Part shown: positions 13,330 to 25,423 of the stretch, piece after piece
How positions within the stretch are numbered: position 1 is the first letter of the stretch
Layout of the letters: each line of letters starts with the position of its first letter
Assembly (NCBI RefSeq): GCF_009870125.1
Contig: NC_046683.1
Span: forward strand, 56,497,869-56,561,868
Reading direction: 5' to 3'
Origin: Drosophila pseudoobscura
Lineage: Eukaryota > Arthropoda > Insecta > Diptera > Drosophilidae
Length of the DNA stretch: 64,000 bases
The notes under the pieces: generated by a model
The model's input: the letters and a program-made list of their open reading frames with translations, nothing else
What the model was told of the DNA's origin: nothing
Databases searched by the model: none
Translations under genes and position numbers: made by a program

Positions 13330-13892
13330 CCGGTCGAGTGGTCAGCCCTAACCCCCCCGTCTAGGTTCTTAACGGCATTTCCCCAGTGAGAAATTAGGAA
13401 ATTGCATTTTCTGGCAAAGCGAACGGACAGCAACGTCGTAACGGAATTTACGCGATGCACTCGCACGGACAGAGGCACGGACACGGACTCGGATACGTAC
13501 TCGGAATCGGAATCGGAGTTGGAGTCGGAGTCAGAGTCCGTTGAAGATTTGCTATCGGCCACTGCAGCCAGAACTAATGGGGGAGGCCGGCAGCGCCGGC
13601 GGCAGCGGCGCACAGCTTCGACAGCTGGAAATTGCCAAAATGTAAATTTTCATATGCCCAAAAGCAGCCGGAATGGGGCCAAGGGGGGGGTGGGTGGTGT
13701 GGAGGTGGTTTCTACGAGGCATATAAATTTATTGCCCGCGTACGCGAGACCCAATCCCGTATCCACACCATCATCATCATCATAATGATGAGGATGATGA
13801 TCATTGCTGTGGCAGTGGCTGCTCCTAAAATATTCATAATCAACGCGGCATTAGCAATGGGTCTGCGTTTTCATTTCGTTCTTCGTCCCTGC

Positions 13893-13913
13893 CACACACA
13901 CACACACACACAC
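13893..13913 (+). repeat. (CA)n microsatellite
   Basis: A perfect CA dinucleotide tract followed by a short GA tract. Confidence 0.9.
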
Positions 13914-14218
13914 GCAGAGAGAGAGGGGGGGCTCATCAATGAATCAGCATCGGAGCTTGCGGCATAATTGGGGCTATGTTTTAGTTATGATCTGTGCCTC
14001 CTTCGTGGGTGGAATAGAAAAGGCAGGGCGGGGGGGATGATTGAAATAGTTGCTAATTTATGGCGTTGCAAAGGAAGCAACGCCGCATGCCACATGATTC
14101 CATAAAGTTCTGCCTGCCCCGTGCATTTTAAATCAATACAAATCGAGTGCCGCATCCCGGACCTATACAATACGTACTGTCTTGTCTCCGCTGCTCGTCC
14201 CTTGCTTTGTCTGGCGCT

Positions 14219-14242
14219 GTCTTGTCTTGTCTTGTCTTGTCT
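14219..14242 (+). repeat. Pentamer array, unit TCTTG
   Basis: Four to five tandem copies of TCTTG in non-coding DNA. Confidence 0.8.
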
Positions 14243-17200
14243 GGTGTCCCCTCCCCTCCGCTCTGTGAGGAGCCGACGCGTCGGTCGGGGACGACAATAA
14301 CAGCCATTAAGTGTGGCCAACACGTAACCGGGCAATAAACAAGCGTGACAAATGATGCTGCTAAATGAAAGTTGATTGCCAGTTGACGGCCACACCTGTT
14401 TCGACTGCTGTCCTGGGTCCCGGCAGGAGGAGCAGCATCACACCAGGAGCAGGACATCCTCCATTCAGCCGGGCCAACAATCAAAATTGTCAGAGCCATC
14501 GAAAAAGAAAGCCGGGAATGGAAGAGCCGCGAAAAAATCACAGCACGAATGCCACGCAACGCAACGGAAGTTAGCATCGCATCGTCCTGGTCGTGGTCCT
14601 GGTTCTGTCCCTCGTTCTGGCTCTGGCTCTGGCTGTGGCTCTCGTCCTGGCTCTCGTCCTGTGCCAGCAATATTAATAATGATGGCGGCGACAAAACGCA
14701 AAATGGCCGCCGCACAGTCGTCCCCGTGCCCGTGCCCGCGCCCGTGCCTGTGCCCCTGGCTCTGTCCTCCATCCCTTAGCTGTCACGTGTCAAGGCTGCG
14801 TGTGATTTCTACGACAGGACATCGAAAACGGAAGCGAATTCCATTCCATTCCATTCCATTCCGCGCCAAAGGCGAACGCTGAAGGTGACAAGGAAGGAGG
14901 AGGAAAATGGGTTGTTTTCCACGATTGTTGCTGCAAGATCTCTTGTCTGCTGTCCTGCTGCTTTTCATTCAAATTGCATCGTTGCAGGCGCCCTTTTTGG
15001 GAGCCCCATCTGTCACATTGTCACTTGGACCTCGCCTGTCTTCCCTGTCGAAGGATCTGCCTGGCCTGTCGATGAACGGGTGCCCGTAGCACGTTGCACG
15101 TTGCATGCTGCATGCCGCATGCTGCCCGCTGCCCGCTACCCGCTGCACGATGAAATAAATAAGTTCACAGCAGGCGGAATGGAAATGGAAAACATTAACG
15201 ATGCATTGTAAAGTGTCACATTAATTTAAACAAATTGAAAAAGAATGCCTGAATGCCTGAATGCGAAACACGGCACGGGTCGGGTCGGTACGGGACGGGA
15301 CGGGACGGCACGGCGCACAACTTTTCCGACGACGGAGAGCTCTGATTCCGCACCGTAATCTGCCACAACTTTTAGATTAAAGCAATGCCAATTGGACAGC
15401 CATTAAACGAACTTGAGCCAGTCCTGGCCCGGGCTGTGGTGGCACTGGCTCCTCTGACTATGGCTCCACCTTGGACAATTTAAAACTCCCCCAGGTTGTC
15501 AGGGACTGGTGCGGTCTGGTGTGGTTTGCTCTGGTCTGGTCTGGTCTGGACTGGTAAACCATTCCCCAGCCATCGCCATCGCCATCGCCATGGCCATGGC
15601 CAGGCAACAGCACTAGCAAGCAAATTACTAATTGGCAAGCAAAACGCTCTGCTTGTTGCCCAACAAACAACGACAACGGAAAGGCAACGGCAACGGCAAC
15701 GGGAACGGAAACGAGGAAGAGTCTCTGGAGTGCTGGCTGGGACTGGGAATGCGGCTGCGACTGCTCCACCACGATGAGCAGCAGAGCAGCAAAGCAGCAA
15801 AGCACCAAGGCAGCAGAAGGGTGGCAGCTCTACGAAGGTGGCACACATGGCACACAAGCTTCATTAACTCAAACTATGCTGCATTTTGCGATTATCAAAT
15901 TGTCTTTACACACATGAAGCCAACGATTGGAGCAGTGCGGACCCAGGCGAGGCCGTGGCAGGGCGGGGCGGGGCGGGGCGGTGCATGAGTTAAGAGGGAG
16001 GTGGAAGCAGAGACACTGATGACTGCTGATGGCAAATAGCAAGTGGAAAAGCTGGCCAGGAGTGCAAGGAGGACAGCAACCGCAAAAATATGAAGCGCAT
16101 GTTGCAACAACGCCAACAGCAGCAGCAGCAGCAGAAAGAGGAGAAGGAGCATCAAGAGGAGGAGAGGAGGAGTACGAGGAACAAGAGGAGTGGAAAATCC
16201 CCGAAATGCTTTGGGATATTTTGTTGAGCAAACAACCATGCAAAAATGCAGCAGACGATGCGAGAGCGATGTAGTCTGCACTCCTGTACGATGGATGCCT
16301 GATGCCTGATGGCTGATGGCTGATGGGAGTTGGATGAGTCGGTGCTTCGCTTTGAATGAAGGGTGATATAATGTGGAGTGACAAACTGCCCGGACTGGAC
16401 CCCGGCACCAACACCAACACCTCCACCGCCACCGCCACCGACACCGACACCGACGGGCCGCATTATCACACCTGACGGTGATTAGAGAGATACACGGATG
16501 CTCTGTTGGTCTGTTGGTCTGCTGGTCTGCGGTGGCCTCTCTTAAATTTGCTCAAGAGTTACGTTGAAAGCAATTGATTGAGAGTGCTAGTTAAACGGGT
16601 GCCCTGATTGATGGCCGCAGAGGCAGACCCAGACCCAGACCCAGACCCACCCCCTGATTGCCACTCCCTGACTCTACCTAATTCCTGTCGCGTTACGTGG
16701 CCAAGTCTCAGTGTAAGTCTCCGTCTCTGGCTTAATGAACTCCGCCCAGGCCGCAAATAACTCCGATTGCAACTTGCTCGGAAAAGTCTATGCCCGCATC
16801 TGGCCTTCCCGGGCAAAGCAGAGCGAAACAAAAGTTTCGCTAATGCCGGATTTGGGTCACTGTGTTGGATTGCAGCTAAAACTTTCCGAACCCTATCCCT
16901 GGCCCCATTCGGGGGCTGCGATGCAAATATTTTCCCATTTAATTAACGCATGAAAGCAGCGAGGAAGAAAGGGGGGGAACGGAACCCGGGCTAGTGTGGC
17001 AGGGACTGTCGCAGCAGATTAAAATAAATTGCATAGAAATTTATCATTCGAATCTCCCAGCCAGCCAGACAACAACAACAACAACAACTTGACACAGTTG
17101 CAAAAGTTGGCAAGAAAGTGGAGCTTTGGGTCAGTTTCCCTCTGTGCCTGTGTGTGCCTGTGTGTGCCTGTGTGTGTGTTAGCCACAATTAATCATAATA

Positions 17201-17439
17201 AAACCAGGGAGAATCTGGGATAAGGAGAGGGAATTAGGCGGAGAAGGAGCGAAGCGATGCAAACAAAAAAAGAACCACAATTTTCTAGCATTTTCTTTGC
17301 CATCAAAATAAATGAGCCAATTAAGCGGCGGCCGATGCTACTCGTACCTCTGCCTACCTTCTTCCTACCCAAGCACTATCCATCCTCACCTGATGAGGGT
17401 GCCAAGTACCGCAGAAATCCCCAGGCCAGGCCAGGCCCA

Positions 17440-17480
17440 GGACCGGCCCAGGACCGGCCCAGGACCGGCCCAGGACCGGG
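17440..17480 (+). repeat. 11-bp tandem array, unit GGACCGGCCCA
   Basis: Almost four tandem copies of an 11-bp GC-rich unit. The frames open across it are only the translation of the repeat. Confidence 0.85.
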
Positions 17481-17969
17481 TCCAGGTGTTGCGCATCATC
17501 ATCAGCCAGAGAGTCGGAGATGGCTTGGTCCTTTTCGCCAATTTATGCCAAGGCTGTGGAAATTTATTTATATCTCTTTTTTCTCCTGGGGGCCGCGGCC
17601 GAGAGGTGGGTGGTGGGTGGTGGGTGAGGGAGAGGGAGAGGGAGCATTCAGAGTCTGCGGCCGCCTTGTTGACTGAGGTTAAGTCGTTTGAAAATTTGCT
17701 GCTAATGAAACTAAAAGAGCCGCTAATTGTTGGCCCGTTGTCAACGACGACGACCGCGCTCTCTCTCACTCTCTCTCTCTCTTTCTGTTTCGGGGGTCTT
17801 GGGGTTCGTTTCGCGAAATTAGCTGCGGCTGCCAATAGAAATCAATGCGGGGGCCCTTACAATCCGGGCGCGAGTGAAACTATTGAAATATATTTGTAAG
17901 CGACAAGAGCGGGTCAGGGGGGACCCTTAGTGGAGGGAGACTAGTGCCCCACACTCAGAGAAAAATGGC

Positions 17970-18480
17970 ACAGTAATAAGAAATACATTTTCCAAGAATA
18001 TAACAATAATTCACTTTAATTTAAATATAAATAAATATAAATTTAATTTTTAAAATATGACACCTTATAATATAAATAAAATATTGAATTTATAGCTTAA
18101 TATGTTTCATACTAATATTAAATATTATCAAGACTCCATTTGAAAATATTTGTTTTGATATCAAAGTGAAAGACTATTTATATTGAATAAAAAATTAAAT
18201 GAGATACTTTTTGCATATCGCTTAAATAATTGTATATTAATTACCAACTGGTTTTAGCTGCTAACGCCTTGAATACGAAAACATTACCATATATTTTAGA
18301 TATGAACAATATTCAATTCAATATTAAACTTAGATATAAAATTTATAGAATTTAAATAGGACAAATTTTCAACTTAAAAATGAGAATAATTTGAGTTTAA
18401 ATGGAGAATATATTTAATCTGAATATGAAAATATTTGATTCTAGTAAAATATATATTTCTTTTAATTGAAATTTCAGGCC
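17970..18480. other. AT-rich island
   Basis: A block of about 500 bases, strongly rich in A and T (repeated ATAAATATAAAT-like words), that contrasts sharply with the GC-rich DNA on both sides. It has no open frame of note. It could be the remnant of an old transposon or a matrix-attachment-type element; no terminal repeat or target duplication is visible to decide. Confidence 0.5.
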
Positions 18481-19162
18481 AAGTCCATTTGTATCAGTTC
18501 GTAAATCGAAGTGTAAATATTAATATTTTGGGGGGTTTATTCGCTGGGCTGGGGTGCGCTCGCCGGTTTCGTTGGAAATCTATTTCTGTTCTGATACACA
18601 AGGCAAACAGATCGAAAAATTCCCCGACAAAAGACGAAAACAGCTTTATAGTAGACGCTAATTACCAGATTTGTCTTTATTGCGTTACGGGCAAGTGTTT
18701 TGGCAAGTGCGTTGACAAACGCCACTCATTCTACTCAAATATTTGCACAGTTTTTTGCGTTTTATGAGCAGCCGTGAGGGGAGCGCAGGCCTGAATTCCT
18801 GGGAGAGCGGTGGAGCGGTAGAGGGAAATTGGTAGCCTGATATTTTAGCTGGGAAACAGAGACAGAGACAACCGCAAGTGCCAGGGGAAAAACTATGATT
18901 GTTGTGCAACGTTGAACCTCATTCGATTGGAAGGCTGTCCGCTAATCGTCAGTTTTCCACTCGATCGAGCGTTTGATCGATCTTGATGTTTCCAGTTTCC
19001 ACCGACTTTTCGCACAGATCTGAGGAGGTGCAGATGCATTGAGCGGTTCATAATGATCTGCCCACAAACAAGCCTTGTTCGCTTAAATACTTTTAATTTT
19101 ACTGCCAACTGCGTCGCTTTAACTTAACAACTAGAAATCGCATAGCTTAAACCGAGCCTCAA

Positions 19163-20140
19163 CTAATTAGAGCCCTGACACGTAACCTGGCACAAATCAT
19201 GCGCCAGCTGGTGGCTCTTCCCTGCCACAGCTCCAACTGCGAGTGCATCTGCCTCTGCCTGGCCCTCCTTCTTCTTCTCCTTCTCCTTCTCCTTCTCATT
19301 TGCATTTGCATTCGCATTTGTTGACGCCGTTGCTTTGGTGGTCCTGTGTCCCTCCTCGAGCCTGGCCGCCTGGACGACCACAAAAGCAGTGCCGGCCCCC
19401 AGCAGCGAACCGGCCACAACATCCGACCAATGGTGCTTGTAGTCCATGACACGGCTAATGGCCACGAACCAGGCCACACAGAGGCATCCCAGCTGGAGGA
19501 CGGGCCCCAGAAGACTGCCCCTCAAGGGCCAGCGGCGGTGACGCAAGTGAAGGGCCAGGAACACCAGGCCGTAGAAGGCCATGGACGAGTGACCGCTGGG
19601 GAAGGACACGTGTAGGCTCGTCAGCATCTCCTGGGTGGCCCCCGAGAGCTCGGGCCGGCAGCTGTAGGCCTCATGGTAGACCAGGCCACCACGGTGCGCC
19701 TCATCCGAGCAGTTGCCTCCATCCGGAAACTGGGGCTGGCACACGGCGAAGAAATGCGGTCTCAGTCTGCCGATGGTCTCCTTTCCGATGCTCTTGAGGA
19801 GATTGTTGAATACGTGGCCGTAGAGGAACCAGCGGATGGTGTTCCACAGCGGCCAGAGGTGCCGCCAGCTGGTCACTTCGCCCCGGCGCCAGGTCAGGAA
19901 GCTCTCGAGCAGGACCAGGAACAGCAGGGGCAAGTGCACTCCCAGCCAGTGCAGCAGCGTGGGGCTCACGGTGCTCTCGCGGTAGGGATACATCAGGGTC
20001 TCGTCGTTGCAGAAGAAGCCGCGCTGGGTGGTGGGCCACCAGATGCGCTTGAAGTACGCCGAAAGGATCAGGAGCAGGGCCAGAAGGGCCAGGTCCACCA
20101 GCAGGCGGCCCGGAGGCCGAAGTTGCAAACTGAAGCTCAT
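19163..20140 (-). CDS. Wunen-like lipid phosphate phosphatase (PAP2 family), cluster copy 1
   Basis: A single-exon 325-residue type 2 phosphatidic acid phosphatase (LPP/wunen family). These integral membrane enzymes remove phosphate from phosphatidate, lysophosphatidate, sphingosine-1-phosphate and related lipids, with the active site on the outer or lumenal face. TM1 is at about 12-30, followed by the RGFFC signature at 40-44. All three catalytic motifs are intact: KxxxxxxRP at 120-128, PSGH at 181-184, and SRx5Hx3D at 229-240, with nucleophile His236 and supporting Asp240. N143 (NCS) in the large outer loop is a likely glycosylation site. The tail is unusual, with an alternating NANA stretch at about 275-281 followed by an EKEK stretch. 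The open frame extends upstream to a GTG at 20,173, but the first ATG is at 20,140. A minus-strand TATAAATA at 20,355-20,348 could be its promoter, and ATTAAA at 19,097-19,092 its polyA signal. Confidence 0.93.
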   Translation of the reverse strand: MSFSLQLRPPGRLLVDLALLALLLILSAYFKRIWWPTTQRGFFCNDETLMYPYRESTVSPTLLHWLGVHLPLLFLVLLESFLTWRRGEVTSWRHLWPLWNTIRWFLYGHVFNNLLKSIGKETIGRLRPHFFAVCQPQFPDGGNCSDEAHRGGLVYHEAYSCRPELSGATQEMLTSLHVSFPSGHSSMAFYGLVFLALHLRHRRWPLRGSLLGPVLQLGCLCVAWFVAISRVMDYKHHWSDVVAGSLLGAGTAFVVVQAARLEEGHRTTKATASTNANANANEKEKEKEKKKEGQAEADALAVGAVAGKSHQLAHDLCQVTCQGSN

Positions 20141-20347
20141 GGCGTCCGGACTGTTCGAAGCTCTACGCTCCACTGAGCTACGGTTTGGTTGGGATCACAG
20201 TATTTGAGTAATGTAAGCCCCAAGCCACAAGCCCACAGGCCCCCATCCCCAGCCCCCAGCCCCCAGCAATCAGAACTGGGTCTGATTTGGACGCGCTTGA
20301 TTCGTATTATTAATAAACAATTCGCATTGTTATTGCCGCCGTTGCTG

Positions 20348-20355
20348 TATTTATA
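20348..20355 (-). promoter_or_regulatory. Possible TATA box upstream of PAP2 copy 1
   Basis: TATAAATA on the minus strand about 210 bases upstream of the start codon of copy 1. Position and sequence are suitable, but no strong initiator is seen, so the link is tentative. Confidence 0.3.
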
Positions 20356-20356
20356 G

Positions 20357-21545
20357 ACTCCCCAAAGCCAGAGCCAGAGCCACAGCCAAAGCTGGCTTCG
20401 TTCCGTCCGCCGAGCGGAGAACCCCGCACCAGTCCGTCCGCATCAGAGTAAACGCAGTGATCTGAACTCTCCGGGGCGCCCCTGCTGCTGCTGCTGACGC
20501 TGCAGATAAGCAGACTGTTGCCTGTTGCCAAGGCACGTGCTGGCGCACCGTCTGGCCCTGGAATGGTCATCAAAATAACACGCGAGTTACTGCGGACTGT
20601 CCGCTGACGTATGTCCGCCGGACCGATCGCGTAGCGTAGCTCTGCCCCCATCTATCGAAAAGCCCCCCGAAAAGCTCCCAAAAAGCTCTCTTTGCGATCC
20701 GCATCATTCTCTTAGACTCTCTTTGAAAATTATTAATTGATGGGTCAGAGGGCCATCCAAATCAGATTAGTATCGTCTGATTCACAGACGCGCTTGGGTA
20801 CATTGTAGCGCCTGCGTAGGGTAGGGGGTACCGGGAAATACAGAGTCGAGTGGGTACATAGCTATACGGCTTTCTCGCGATCATTCGAAAAGAGGTTCGG
20901 AGCCACTGGCTAATGCTGCGTGCCTCTGACGCAGCAGAAACCCTTGCTTGCCCCTTGCCCCATCCCTTGCCTCAGTCACCCATTCGAATCGCATTGTTGA
21001 TGCGTCATGCGGCCAACACACATTCCTACCACTGTTGGCAGAGCCAGTCAGCCAGTCAGCCAAGTATGACCCCAAAAAAACACTGTGCGAAAAATTGTGT
21101 CAATCGAACACCTTCGATATATGGCATTAAATGGAATGTGGGGTGGCTGAAGCGGGCGCAGCCATTGAAATGTGAAATTTCATGTAGAACAAAGCTGGAA
21201 CACATTCATAAATGCAGATAAGCGCCCAATCGAAAACAATGGAGCAGCGACTGGGCGGGGGCACAGGGGAACAGGTGAACACAACAATACAACGACAATG
21301 AAAACATGTCTCGAAATTCTTTGGAGTACTTATTTATTTATCCAATTAATACACAAATAATACGAGAACTTAGACAGTATGATGGTTTTGACTGGACAAT
21401 CGTACAGATTCGTATTCATGGGAACTATACAGATGCTGGGTGAAGATCTAACAATATGATTCTATGATGAAGGTGTAGATACTACAGGTTCAACTCGAGC
21501 TGTTCTCATCTCATCTCATTTTATCGCATCGCATCTCATCGATAC
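20357..21545. other. Intergenic spacer between PAP2 copies 1 and 2
   Basis: No supported gene. It contains the upstream region of copy 1 and the 3' flank of copy 2. Short open frames here have no domain. Confidence 0.6.
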
Positions 21546-21556
21546 TTTATTTTATT
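21546..21556 (-). terminator. PolyA signals of PAP2 copy 2
   Basis: Two overlapping AATAAA hexamers on the minus strand, about 60 bases after the stop codon of copy 2. Confidence 0.6.
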
Positions 21557-21615
21557 CAGGCCTAGGCCCGTTCGGGGCTTTGGAATGTTCTATAGTACAT
21601 GGTGATCGTCTCCGA

Positions 21616-22677
21616 TCAGACCTTCGAGCAGTACTGATCCTCGTTGTAGCTGTTGTTCGCCGAGTACGGTGGTGGGGTGGTGGGACACACCTCCTCCTGG
21701 AGCGTGGCCGAGGTGTTCTGCCTGCGCAGGCCACCGCTGAGGATGCCCGGGACGGACTCGTAGGGCGAGTCGAAGAACCTCGCTATGTAGCGGGCCGTGA
21801 TGAGGGCCCCGGCCACGCCGATCAGGGAGCCGGAGAGGACGTCGGACCAGTGGTGCCAGTAGTCCATGACGCGACTAAGGGCCGTGTACCAGGCCAGCAT
21901 TATGACCACGAACTGGAGGAAGTGGCGGCTCAGCTTGGAGCTGCGCCAGGTGAGCTTCCGCTGCAGGTAGAGCGCCACGTAGACCATGGAGTAGAAGACA
22001 ATGCTGGAGTGGCCGCTGGGGAAGCTGAGGCGCGACTGGCGCACATCCGCGACGGTGTAGCCCTCGGCGGCGCACTCGTAGTTCTCCACGTAGCGGTGCA
22101 GGTTGGCCGGATCGGAGCAGAGGGTCCTGTCCGTCAGTTGGGGCTGGCACACGGCCAGAAAGTGCGGCCGCAGGCGCCCGATGGTGTACTTCCCCACCTC
22201 GGTGGCGTCGAAGGTGAGCAGCAGGCCGAAGGTGAAGTAGGTGGTCTGCCGGAACAGCTCCACGTACCAGGCGGACATCCGCCAGCCCAGCAGGTGGACG
22301 GTGGTGGCCAGCTCGCCGGCGCGCATGTGCCGCACGTACTCCACGAGCAGCAGGACTACGAGCGGCAGCAGGCCGCTGATCAGGCCCAGCATCACCGGCG
22401 TGATCGTGTTGTCCTTGAAGGGGTAGCTGATGCTCTCGTCGTCGCAGAAGAAGCCGCGCCGCACCGGATCCACCGCGAACTCATAGATGCAGATGGGTAC
22501 GACGAGCACCACCATCACCAGCAGCTCCATGAGGAGTCGCCGGGTCAGTTGTCGGTCCTCCGCCTGCCTCTGGCTCTGGCATCCCTCGGGCACTGGGGAG
22601 GCAGACGCAGACGCGGATGCAGATGCAGTCGCAGACACAGAGACGGATACGGATTGATCTTCATTCGCGTTGCGCAT
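21616..22677 (-). CDS. Wunen-like lipid phosphate phosphatase (PAP2 family), cluster copy 2
   Basis: A single-exon 353-residue LPP/wunen-family phosphatase. An unusual SASA-rich stretch at about 10-27 precedes TM1 (about 48-66). Then come RGFFC at 74-78 and six predicted membrane segments in all. Catalytic motifs are intact: KxxxxxxRP at 163-171, PSGH at 220-223, and SRx5Hx3D at 268-279 (His275, Asp279), followed by a cytosolic tail. The tail carries PPPY at 335-338, a PPxY motif of the kind bound by WW domains such as those of Nedd4-type ubiquitin ligases, and ends CSKV, which fits a class I PDZ ligand (S/T-x-hydrophobic). Those motif functions are inferred. The start is well supported by the ACAAAATG context. 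The gene is head to tail with copy 1, about 1.5 kb away, so it probably has its own promoter. The long frame open on the opposite strand is a codon-usage shadow. Confidence 0.94.
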   Translation of the reverse strand: MRNANEDQSVSVSVSATASASASASASPVPEGCQSQRQAEDRQLTRRLLMELLVMVVLVVPICIYEFAVDPVRRGFFCDDESISYPFKDNTITPVMLGLISGLLPLVVLLLVEYVRHMRAGELATTVHLLGWRMSAWYVELFRQTTYFTFGLLLTFDATEVGKYTIGRLRPHFLAVCQPQLTDRTLCSDPANLHRYVENYECAAEGYTVADVRQSRLSFPSGHSSIVFYSMVYVALYLQRKLTWRSSKLSRHFLQFVVIMLAWYTALSRVMDYWHHWSDVLSGSLIGVAGALITARYIARFFDSPYESVPGILSGGLRRQNTSATLQEEVCPTTPPPYSANNSYNEDQYCSKV

Positions 22678-25397
22678 TTTGTAGATGGATCGCTGACTCT
22701 GCCTCTGGCTCTGGCTTTGGCTTTGGCTTTAATTAGTTAATATTCCAAATTGTTTTTTGTGTGTTTTTTTTGTCTGTTTATGTTGGTTTGTAATTATCTT
22801 TTTGGATCGGATCGGATCGTTTCTGTTTTGTTTTTTCTGTGTCTACCCGTCGCGGATGTCTCGGTTGGTTCGTTCGTTTCGGGTTCGTTGTCAGTGGCTG
22901 ACTGATCCGGCGTCGTTTGGGTAACGTTCTTTTAATTTAACGCTCATTTGATGTGGGGGGGCCTCTGTCTCTCTCCCTCTGTCTCTGTCCCTCGCTCTCT
23001 CTCTCTCTCTTGGTCTCTTGGTCTCTGACGATATTGTTTTAGCTTTTTTGCTCTCTGTCTCTCTATCTTTTGCGCCAAAGCAATATGTTTACTGCCTATT
23101 TTATTGTTATTAGCCCGCTCCGAAGCTCCGTGCTGTTGCGGTTCTCCAGATTAGACAAGAGTCCGTATACCTCGTGTTGCACTGGGCACTGCAACAAAAA
23201 GCAGAGTAGAAACGGTTAACAGATTCTCTAGATACGGCTTAGTCATAACTTATCATTAACAAAAGGTCCCAGCAAGAAGAACCAGATCCCGATATGATCT
23301 CTGAACCCCTTTACCAGGAAACTCTCCCACCCTTTCGCTCAGTGTAGCGCGTCTCACTTGCTCAAACAAGCTCAAGATCACTTTGATAAGATAAATTGAA
23401 GTGTTCTAGATAGCCGCAATAGCAAAAGCAAAAGCTTTGCCAAATTACTGATTACTGCCAAATCACTGTAATTCAGCGTTTTTGGTTGTTGTGATGTTCC
23501 ACAGATCTGCAGGGGACCCTAAACCACGGTAAGCCCGAACCAATAAAGCTCTCACGATAAGGAAGCGGCAGCAGCAGCGGCGGATCGCTCCCTGGGTCAG
23601 CAAGCCGGGCAGTGACTCACGCGGCTACTCGCAGAGTGGCTACCTATTGTTCTACGGCAATGATGCATCAAATAGGAGCGTCAATGCACGCACTATGCAC
23701 TCCCTCTCGCTCGGAAGAGATTCGCACTATCGGAGACGGAACAGAGCCAGCCAGAGCCGACTGCAGCGCCACTAATCTCCGGCCCAAGAATGGCCTCCAT
23801 TGTGCGTACTCTCCCTCTCCCATCTCCATCCACATCTCCATCTCCATCTGTGGCCGCTTTGCTCCCCGTCTGATCTGTGTGACACTAGCCGGCGTGGAGC
23901 GGCGCGGAGCGGAGCGGAGTGGAGTGGGAGTTTCGCTTCTGCTGAACATGTGCACAAAGTTTAACTGTCAATTATATTAAAAAATGGAAAACATTCAAAG
24001 CGGGCTGCTGCCTCCACGCCGCCCCACGCCGCTCCACTCCACTCCACTTGTACTGCTCGTATTCCGTATTCGTATTCACAGACGCATTCATAGTGGGACG
24101 TCAAACGGCGCGACCTTTAATTGAATGAATAAGCGACATTTGATTGAATTAAGGCGGCCCTGCCCCTGCCCCCGGCCTGGCCCCAACCCGACTCTTCCAG
24201 TGTTTCGCTCAGTGGCTGTGAACTTTATGCTGGAAAATGTGGCATACGAGTTATGGAAAAGACTCCCTGGCGCTTACTGTAAGCGGTGCCCCTGTTTATT
24301 TTAGCACTTGTCTGCTGGCATTTCCAACTGCACTTTGAACCCAGCAGCAAATCGAGTTTAAATGCAAATTATTAGGGCCCATCAATCCGTCTATCCAGTG
24401 GGTTAGCCCAATTAACAGCGCGCCCCCACTCACTTTTTTTATTGAACCTTCATGATCGCATTATGGGTTGATGTTTTCACGTTTATGGATTCCATTCCGT
24501 ATGGCTGTCACGTAAACAAAATTCGTGTAACTATACGATCGTTTATGAACTTAACGACTGCCGTTCCGGAATCCGATCTGTAAACTTTTAAGCGCCGCTT
24601 CCCGATCGCGACTGAGCGGCACGAAAACAATTGCCACCGCTCGGTGTCATCGGTGTTGGCTTGTAAACAAATCCATGGATTTTTCTTGTACTGCTGCCGA
24701 TCATTAACGAACGAAAGAGATGAATGGGTGGAGAGAGGGAGATGCATAGAGTGAGAGAGGGAGAGGGGGTGATGGCAGTAACCAGTCGAAGCGTTTGCGT
24801 TGAGGGAACACGGGACTCGACACTCGGATACCCGGTATTCATATCTATCTTTATCTATCTAATGATGTGATCGCTATATGATATGATTGTTCTTTAGGAT
24901 TCTGCGTATTCGGTTTTCTTGTGCTAGTTGTGCCATTTGAAGAGTGGAAAGTGAGCTACAGCTACTACAACTATCTCTAGTCTACTAATCCAACTACTAG
25001 TCTACTTGCACTAGTCTAGTCTTTAAGAATTAGACGACACATAAGACGGACAGACGTATATGGCTGGCTATATCGTTTCGGCTTTGGATGCGGGATCAGT
25101 AATTTATATACCTTATGGGTTCCTTTCCTTCTGGCTCTTACATACCCCGACACGAGTCCAGCATGCCCCTGCACTGCCGGAATACCGTGTATCAAAAGAG
25201 ACAGAAGAGCTCACGAATGAGAGGGAGATGGAGCGATCGTGTGTAGACTGTGGTCAGCGCGCGCTTATCAGTGGAAGGCGATCGCCACCACTTGTTGTGT
25301 GGATCGAAAGCTGTGGTTCGGAACTCGACTAAGGAACCAACCTCTTCGAAAAGCTTTCCCCTTGGCAGCAGTTAAAAAATCCAAATCAAAATTATCG
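22678..25397. other. Intergenic spacer between PAP2 copies 2 and 3
   Basis: No supported gene in about 2.7 kb. It holds TC-rich tracts near 22,965-23,060, GATCG repeats near 22,805, and the upstream region of copy 2. Short open frames lack any domain. Confidence 0.55.
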
Positions 25398-25403
25398 TTT
25401 TAT
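25398..25403 (-). terminator. PolyA signal of PAP2 copy 3
   Basis: AATAAA on the minus strand about 20 bases beyond the stop codon of copy 3. Confidence 0.55.
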
Positions 25404-25423
25404 TCCCGATCGATGTATCAATA

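Larger units (their letters stand above)
7112..19091. other. Long non-coding stretch before the PAP2 cluster
   Basis: About 12 kb without a supportable gene. Open frames on both strands have simple-sequence composition and no domain. It holds a 25-base G run, many GC-rich tandem repeats (TGGC near 8150, GGGCCT near 13300, TCTTG near 14220, CGGGA near 15280, an 11-mer near 17440), CA tracts, and an AT-rich island from about 17,970 to 18,480. No tRNA, rRNA or transposon open frame is seen. Confidence 0.6.

Noticed and set aside
13402..13785. 127-codon plus-strand frame with Ser/Glu and Thr/Asp repeats
   Set aside because: It translates GGA-ATC and ACGGAC-type tandem repeats; no other coding evidence.
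15869..16450. 193-codon minus-strand frame
   Set aside because: Composition is driven by CTC/CTG and CACC repeats; no domain or conserved pattern is visible.
21580..22740. Long open frame on the plus strand opposite PAP2 copy 2
   Set aside because: It is the antisense shadow of a GC3-rich coding region. It has no domain and no independent signals.
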